Shown here piece after piece: positions 60,723 to 64,000 of a DNA stretch of 64,000 nucleotides (the stretch's first letter is position 1; the number at the start of each line of letters is the position of its first letter). Position numbers and translations under genes: made by a program. The notes beneath the pieces were generated by a model. That model saw only the letters and a program-made list of their open reading frames with translations. It had not been told where the DNA came from and did not search any database. This stretch comes from Streptomyces olindensis (GTDB lineage: Bacteria; Actinomycetota; Actinomycetes; Streptomycetales; Streptomycetaceae): NCBI GenBank assembly GCA_000696115.1, contig JJOH01000109.1, positions 17,715 through 81,714 on the forward strand, given 5' to 3'.

Positions 60723-61583
60723 ATGACCGTACAGATCCCCCAGGTCACCCTCAACAACGGTGTACGGATGCCGATACTCGGCTTCGGTGTGTACCAGGTC
60801 GCACCCGAGCAGACCGAACAGGCCGTCACCGACGCACTGGCCGCCGGCTACCGCCTCATCGACACCGCCGCCGGTTACGAGAACGAAGAAGCCGTCGGCC
60901 GTGCCATCACCAAGAGCGGCATCCCCCGCGACGAACTGTTCATCACCACCAAGCTGTGGATCCAGGACTACGGCCAGGACAGCACCAAGCGCGCCTTCGA
61001 CCGCTCGCTCGACCGGCTCGGTCTCGACTACCTCGACCTGTACCTGATCCACCAGCCCTTCGGCGACTACTACGGCGCCTGGCGGGCCATGGAGGACCTC
61101 AACCGGGCCGGCCGCACCCGCGCGATCGGGGTCAGCAATTTCTACCCCGACCGGCTCGTCGATTTCATCACCCACAACGAGATCGTCCCCGCGGTCAACC
61201 AGATCGAGACCCACGTGTTCTTCCAGCGCACCGACGACCAGAAGCTGATGGGCGAGTACAACATCCAGCAGGAGTCCTGGGGACCGCTCGCCCAAGGCGG
61301 CCAGGGCTTCTTCGACCATCCGGTGCTCGTCGACATCGCCCGCGCCCACGACAAGTCCGTCGCTCAGATCGCCCTTCGCTGGCTGGTCCAACGCGAGATC
61401 GTCGTGATCCCGAAGTCGGTGCGCCCCGAACGCATGGCGGAGAACCTCGACGTGTTCGACTTCCAGCTCACCGACGACGAGATGGCGCGCATCGCCGGCC
61501 TGGACACGGGCCGCAGCCCCATCTTCGACCACCACGACCCGGCGAGCGTCAAGTGGCTCGGTGGAGTGCGGTTCAACACCTGA
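60723..61583 (+). CDS. Aldo/keto reductase (2,5-diketo-D-gluconate reductase type)
   Basis: A 286-residue reductase of the AKR5 type. LNNGVRMPILGFGVYQV, LIDTAAGYENEEAVG (Asp, Tyr), ITTKLWIQD (Lys), YLIHQPFGDYYGAW (His), GVSNFYPDRL, and VVIPKSVRPERMAENLDVFDF for NADPH binding. It follows the first reductase; GAAAGAGAAAG may be its ribosome-binding site. The two belong to different AKR subfamilies. Confidence 0.9.
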   Translation: MTVQIPQVTLNNGVRMPILGFGVYQVAPEQTEQAVTDALAAGYRLIDTAAGYENEEAVGRAITKSGIPRDELFITTKLWIQDYGQDSTKRAFDRSLDRLGLDYLDLYLIHQPFGDYYGAWRAMEDLNRAGRTRAIGVSNFYPDRLVDFITHNEIVPAVNQIETHVFFQRTDDQKLMGEYNIQQESWGPLAQGGQGFFDHPVLVDIARAHDKSVAQIALRWLVQREIVVIPKSVRPERMAENLDVFDFQLTDDEMARIAGLDTGRSPIFDHHDPASVKWLGGVRFNT

Positions 61584-62168
61584 TGTCGCGCCGCGCGTCA
61601 CTCGCGTAGTCACAAGGCCGCAGTCAGTGCTCCGGCCACCAGGTGGTCGGCCGGGGCGCCTCGCGGCCCCCGCACGTGCAGTACCACGGCCTCTTGCTCC
61701 CTCCGCGCCCGCGGCCCGAAGGGCGCGGCACCGCTACCGGAACCTCACCCGCTTCTTGTTTGAGTCGCCGAGCTCAGCGCCCGGGGTCAATTCGCTCAGC
61801 GAGCGTGTCGGCGTGTCGACGAAGCACGTCGTCGGGCCCTCCTGGTCTCGATGAGACTCGCGTGTGGCGGGTTCTGCAGCAGGGGTGCCCACTTTCTCTC
61901 GGCGGTTCCGGTAGTTGACGAGCGAGTCGGCCGCTGCGAGCCGGTTGGCGAGGCGGTCGAGGGCGTCTGCACCTGTTGCGCGGAGCACGCTCCCAGCGGG
62001 GCGGCCGCGTGGGGGCGGCGGGGCCCGGTGCGGGGGTGAGCCGTGCGGCGCAGGGTCAGTCGTCGGCGCTCGGCTTATGGCTCCGGCCGTGCTCGCTCGA
62101 CAGAAACTCGCCCTTGTCCGGGGGTGAGCAGGACGAAGGCTGACCATCCCTCCACGCCGTACTTCAGT
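61584..62168. other. 585-bp stretch without a convincing gene
   Basis: The longest protein-like minus-strand piece is ALDRLANRLAAADSLVNYRNRREK (about 61905-61970), without start, motif or partner. There is no tRNA or strong hairpin. It is probably degraded sequence between the reductase operon and the DinB-like gene. Confidence 0.4.
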
Positions 62169-62720
62169 TCACCTCGGCGGGTCCTCGCCCGTGAGTCCGT
62201 CGACGGATTCACGGATGAGGTCGGCGTGGCCGGCGTGGCGGGCGTACTCCTCGATGAGGTCAAGGAGAATGCGGCGGAGGTTGGGGCGTTCGCCGCTACG
62301 GGTGGTGTAGGCGCCAAGTTGGTCCAGCCCGCCCGTGCTGAGCGCCTCGTCGACGATGGCACGGGAGCGGGCGACTGATTCCTGCCAGAGAGAGCGCAGT
62401 TGGTCGGGGGTGTCCTGCGCAGCGGAGCGGTAGTCCCAGTCGGGGGTGCTGTCCCAGTCGACGGTGTCCCAGGGTGCACCGACGGGGGAGCCGAGCCACA
62501 GCCGGGCGAAGTGACTGTCTTCCACATGCGCCAGGTGCTTGAGAAGGCCGCCCAGAGTGATGGTGGACGTGCCGAGTGTGGCGCGAAGGCCGGAGGCGTT
62601 CAGGCCGGAGCATTTCCAGGCCACGGTGGCCCGCTGCCGTTCGAGTGCGCCGAGGATGGCTGCTGCCTCGGTGCCTGCGAGTGGAGGCTCCGGCCAGGCT
62701 TCTGTTTTGCTCTCAGTCAT
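62169..62720 (-). CDS. DinB-family (DUF664) protein
   Basis: A 183-residue four-helix-bundle protein. ALERQRATVAWKCSGLNASGLRATLGTSTITLGGLLKHLAHVEDSHFARLW provides the first metal-ligand histidines, and LLDLIEEYARHAGHADLIRESVDGLTGE is the closing helix with H-x3-H. DUF664 enzymes are related to mycothiol-dependent transferases and isomerases, so a thiol-transferase role is possible. ATG at 62720; convergent with the aldo/keto reductase operon. Confidence 0.85.
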   Translation of the reverse strand: MTESKTEAWPEPPLAGTEAAAILGALERQRATVAWKCSGLNASGLRATLGTSTITLGGLLKHLAHVEDSHFARLWLGSPVGAPWDTVDWDSTPDWDYRSAAQDTPDQLRSLWQESVARSRAIVDEALSTGGLDQLGAYTTRSGERPNLRRILLDLIEEYARHAGHADLIRESVDGLTGEDPPR

Positions 62721-62800
62721 GGCCGCAGACCCTAGCGAACGGAGCTGACAGTGCGGCCGACGGTCCACCTCCGCGTCGACGTGCCCGCCGGTCCTGGGTA

Positions 62801-63566
62801 TGTCGGTGAGTTTTGGCAACACCGGGGGGCTTGTGGTGGGAGCATGGGCGTGCTCCGTGCTGCGAGGAGGCGTCGATGGCGCCAAAGTCCAAGGTCGAGC
62901 TGTACGCGGCGATCCGCAGGGACTGCTGTGCCGGGCTCTCGAAGCGGGCCGTGATGCGCAAGTACGGCATCGGCCACCCGACGGTGCAGAACGCGCTGGA
63001 GTCGGTCTGGCCCCGTCCGCGTGAGGCGCTGCCACCGCGGCCGACCCGTCTCGACCCGTACAAACCGGTGATCGACGAGATGCTGCGGGTCGATCTGGAC
63101 GCCCTGCGCAAGCAGCGGCATACCGCGAGGCGCGTCTTCGACCGGCTGCTTGAGGAGTATCAGGCCCACGGCCTCTCCTACGGCATGGTCCGCGACTACG
63201 TCGCGGTGCGCCGGGGTGAGATCCGGGCGGCGGCCGGCCGCGGTCCCGTTGAGGCGTTCGTGCCGCAGTCGCACCGTCCCGGGGTGGAGGCCGAGGTCGA
63301 CTTCGGGGACGTGACAGTGCATCTGGCCGGGCCGAGCGTGGTCTGCTACCTGTTCAGCTTCCGCCGGTCGTATTCGGGCAAGGCAGTGCACCGGATCTTC
63401 GCGTCCGGCGGGCAGGAAGCGCTCTTCGAAGGCCACGTGCACGCCTTCAGCGTCCTGGGAGGAGTGCCGACCGGCAAGGCGCGCTACGACAACTTGAAGA
63501 CCGCGGTCGCCAAAGTGATCGGGCTTCGCCCGGGAGAGGCGGGAGAACGAGCGGTGGCTCGCCTTC
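62801..63566 (+). mobile_element. Truncated IS21-family element
   Basis: The left end begins TGTCGGTGAGTTTTGGCAAC, similar to IS21-type termini starting with TG. Only the 5' part of istA is present. istB and the right end are missing. The right boundary meets the cut end of a minus-strand monooxygenase at about 63566. Confidence 0.6.
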
Positions 63567-63610
63567 CGCGAGCGCTCGCGGACCTCGTCCCAGAGGCCGG
63601 TCTCGCGTAG
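62876..63610 (+). pseudogene. istA: IS21-family transposase (IstA), 3'-truncated
   Basis: The ATG at 62876 follows CGAGGAGG. The N-terminal helix-turn-helix KRAVMRKYGIGHPTVQNALESVWPRPRE and the start of the DDE domain (GVEAEVDFGDVTVHLAG with the first Asp, FSFRRSYSGKAVHRIFASGGQEALFEGHVHAFSVLGGVPTGKARYDNLKTAVAKV with the second) are present. It then shifts frame (ENERWLAFR) and ends in foreign sequence. The final glutamate and C-terminus are lost. Confidence 0.85.
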
Positions 63611-63772
63611 TACGCGCAGGGCGTTGCCCTGAAGGGTGATGCCGGAGCCGCGTACGTTCCAGTCCGGCCTGGCCTCGACGAGGTCGACGTCGATGCCGGC
63701 CCGTCGCAGCAGCACGGTCATGACGTTGCCGGAGGTGCCCCCTCCGATGACCAGGACTCGCTTTCCTTCCAT
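63567..63772 (-). pseudogene. FAD-dependent monooxygenase, N-terminal fragment cut by the IS21 element
   Basis: From ATG 63772: EGKRVLVIGGGTSGNVMTVLLRRAGIDVDLVEARPDWNVRGSGITLQGNALRVLRETGLWDEVRERS, the ADP-binding motif and first substrate-side helix of a class A flavin hydroxylase. It stops at the IS junction after about 68 residues. It follows the cyclase-family gene in the same direction, so both probably formed one aromatic-degradation or tailoring operon. Confidence 0.8.
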
Positions 63773-63795
63773 GGCCGACTCCTTTGCTGAACAGG

Positions 63796-64000
63796 TCACT
63801 TGACGGCGACCGGATTGACGGGGGAGCCGACGGCTCCGGTGATGGGCAGGGGCGCGGCGGTGAGCCAGAACTCGTACACGCCGTCGCGGGCGCAGTCGTC
63901 CGCGAGGGCGTCGGGGTCCCACATCCTCACCGATCAGCAGGCCCATGTTGGGGATGACGACCTGGTGCAGCGGCTGGAAGGCGCCGTCGAACTCGTTCGG
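63796..64000 (-). pseudogene. Cyclase-family (kynurenine formamidase-like) protein, C-terminal part, frameshifted
   Basis: The gene enters from beyond the window: NEFDGAFQPLHQVVIPNMGLLIGE, then one extra base near 63927. It continues WDPDALADDCARDGVYEFWLTAAPLPITGAVGSPVNPVAVK and a stop in the new frame. The PNMGLLIGE and FWLTAAPLPITGAVGSPVNPVAV pattern belongs to Cyclase_SF metal-dependent hydrolases. Only about 67 residues are visible. The frameshift may be real decay or a sequence error. Confidence 0.7.

Noticed and set aside
1..64000. Biosynthetic gene cluster for a secondary metabolite
   Set aside because: No PKS, NRPS, terpene synthase, RiPP or siderophore core gene is present. Scattered SDR, monooxygenase and methyltransferase remnants alone do not support one.
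1..64000. tRNA or other structured RNA genes
   Set aside because: I looked through the larger gaps for cloverleaf-like arms and T-loop GGTTCGA motifs in a proper context and found none convincing.

Overview
The window is high-GC DNA (about 70% G+C, with G/C-rich third codon positions). Streptomyces-type gene families dominate: twin-arginine lipoprotein signals, IclR, TetR and MmyB-type XRE regulators, a membrane Ser/Thr kinase with a Pro/Thr/Ser stalk, a RacP-like plasmid protein, and IS5- and IS21-type transposases. It looks like an accessory (arm-like) part of a Streptomyces or close-relative chromosome. I see no tRNA, rRNA or CRISPR array.

Left edge (1-3.7 kb): the 3' end of a GAPDH gene, two convergent broken methyltransferase genes, a STAS-domain protein without its phosphorylatable serine, and the decayed tail of an FAD oxidoreductase beside a decayed SDR.

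Catabolic region (3.8-27.9 kb): about twenty mostly coupled genes. They encode a spermidine/putrescine-type ABC importer, FAD amine oxidases (two SolA-type, one PuuB-type), two class III aminotransferases, two aldehyde dehydrogenases, two AstE/DoeB-type deacylases, a fused FAD/Fe-S 2-hydroxyacid dehydrogenase, an aldo/keto reductase, a type II haloacid-dehalogenase-like HAD enzyme, a cupin and an aspartate ammonia-lyase. Two neighbouring paralogous IclR regulators share a 37-bp upstream element. Most enzyme classes occur twice, and decayed SDR paralogs lie on both sides. The parts fit import of an amine or N-acylated diamine, deacylation, oxidation or transamination, aldehyde oxidation, and entry to the TCA cycle as succinate or fumarate. 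The substrate is not known.

Middle (28-53 kb): regulator/enzyme pairs with visible operators. These are TetR/GAP-family membrane protein, XRE/SDR plus DsbA-like protein, TetR/alpha-beta hydrolase, TetR/SDR-like protein, LysR/DUF6817, and TetR/MFS/FAD monooxygenase (a drug-resistance-like module). Also present are a membrane-anchored PstS-like protein, an esterase, a secreted SH3-like protein, and a Ser/Thr kinase overlapping a membrane partner with a similar outer domain. Gene debris lies at 37.2-37.8, 40.6-41.0 and 51.2-52.0 kb.

Right (53-64 kb): an IS5-type element, RacP-like and zinc-ribbon plasmid-type genes, a DMT exporter, a broken response regulator, a partial and an intact XRE regulator, an SDR with one frameshift, two aldo/keto reductases, a DinB-like protein, and a truncated IS21-like element that has cut off an FAD monooxygenase next to a partial cyclase-family gene. 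The density of broken genes and IS elements points to repeated rearrangement.
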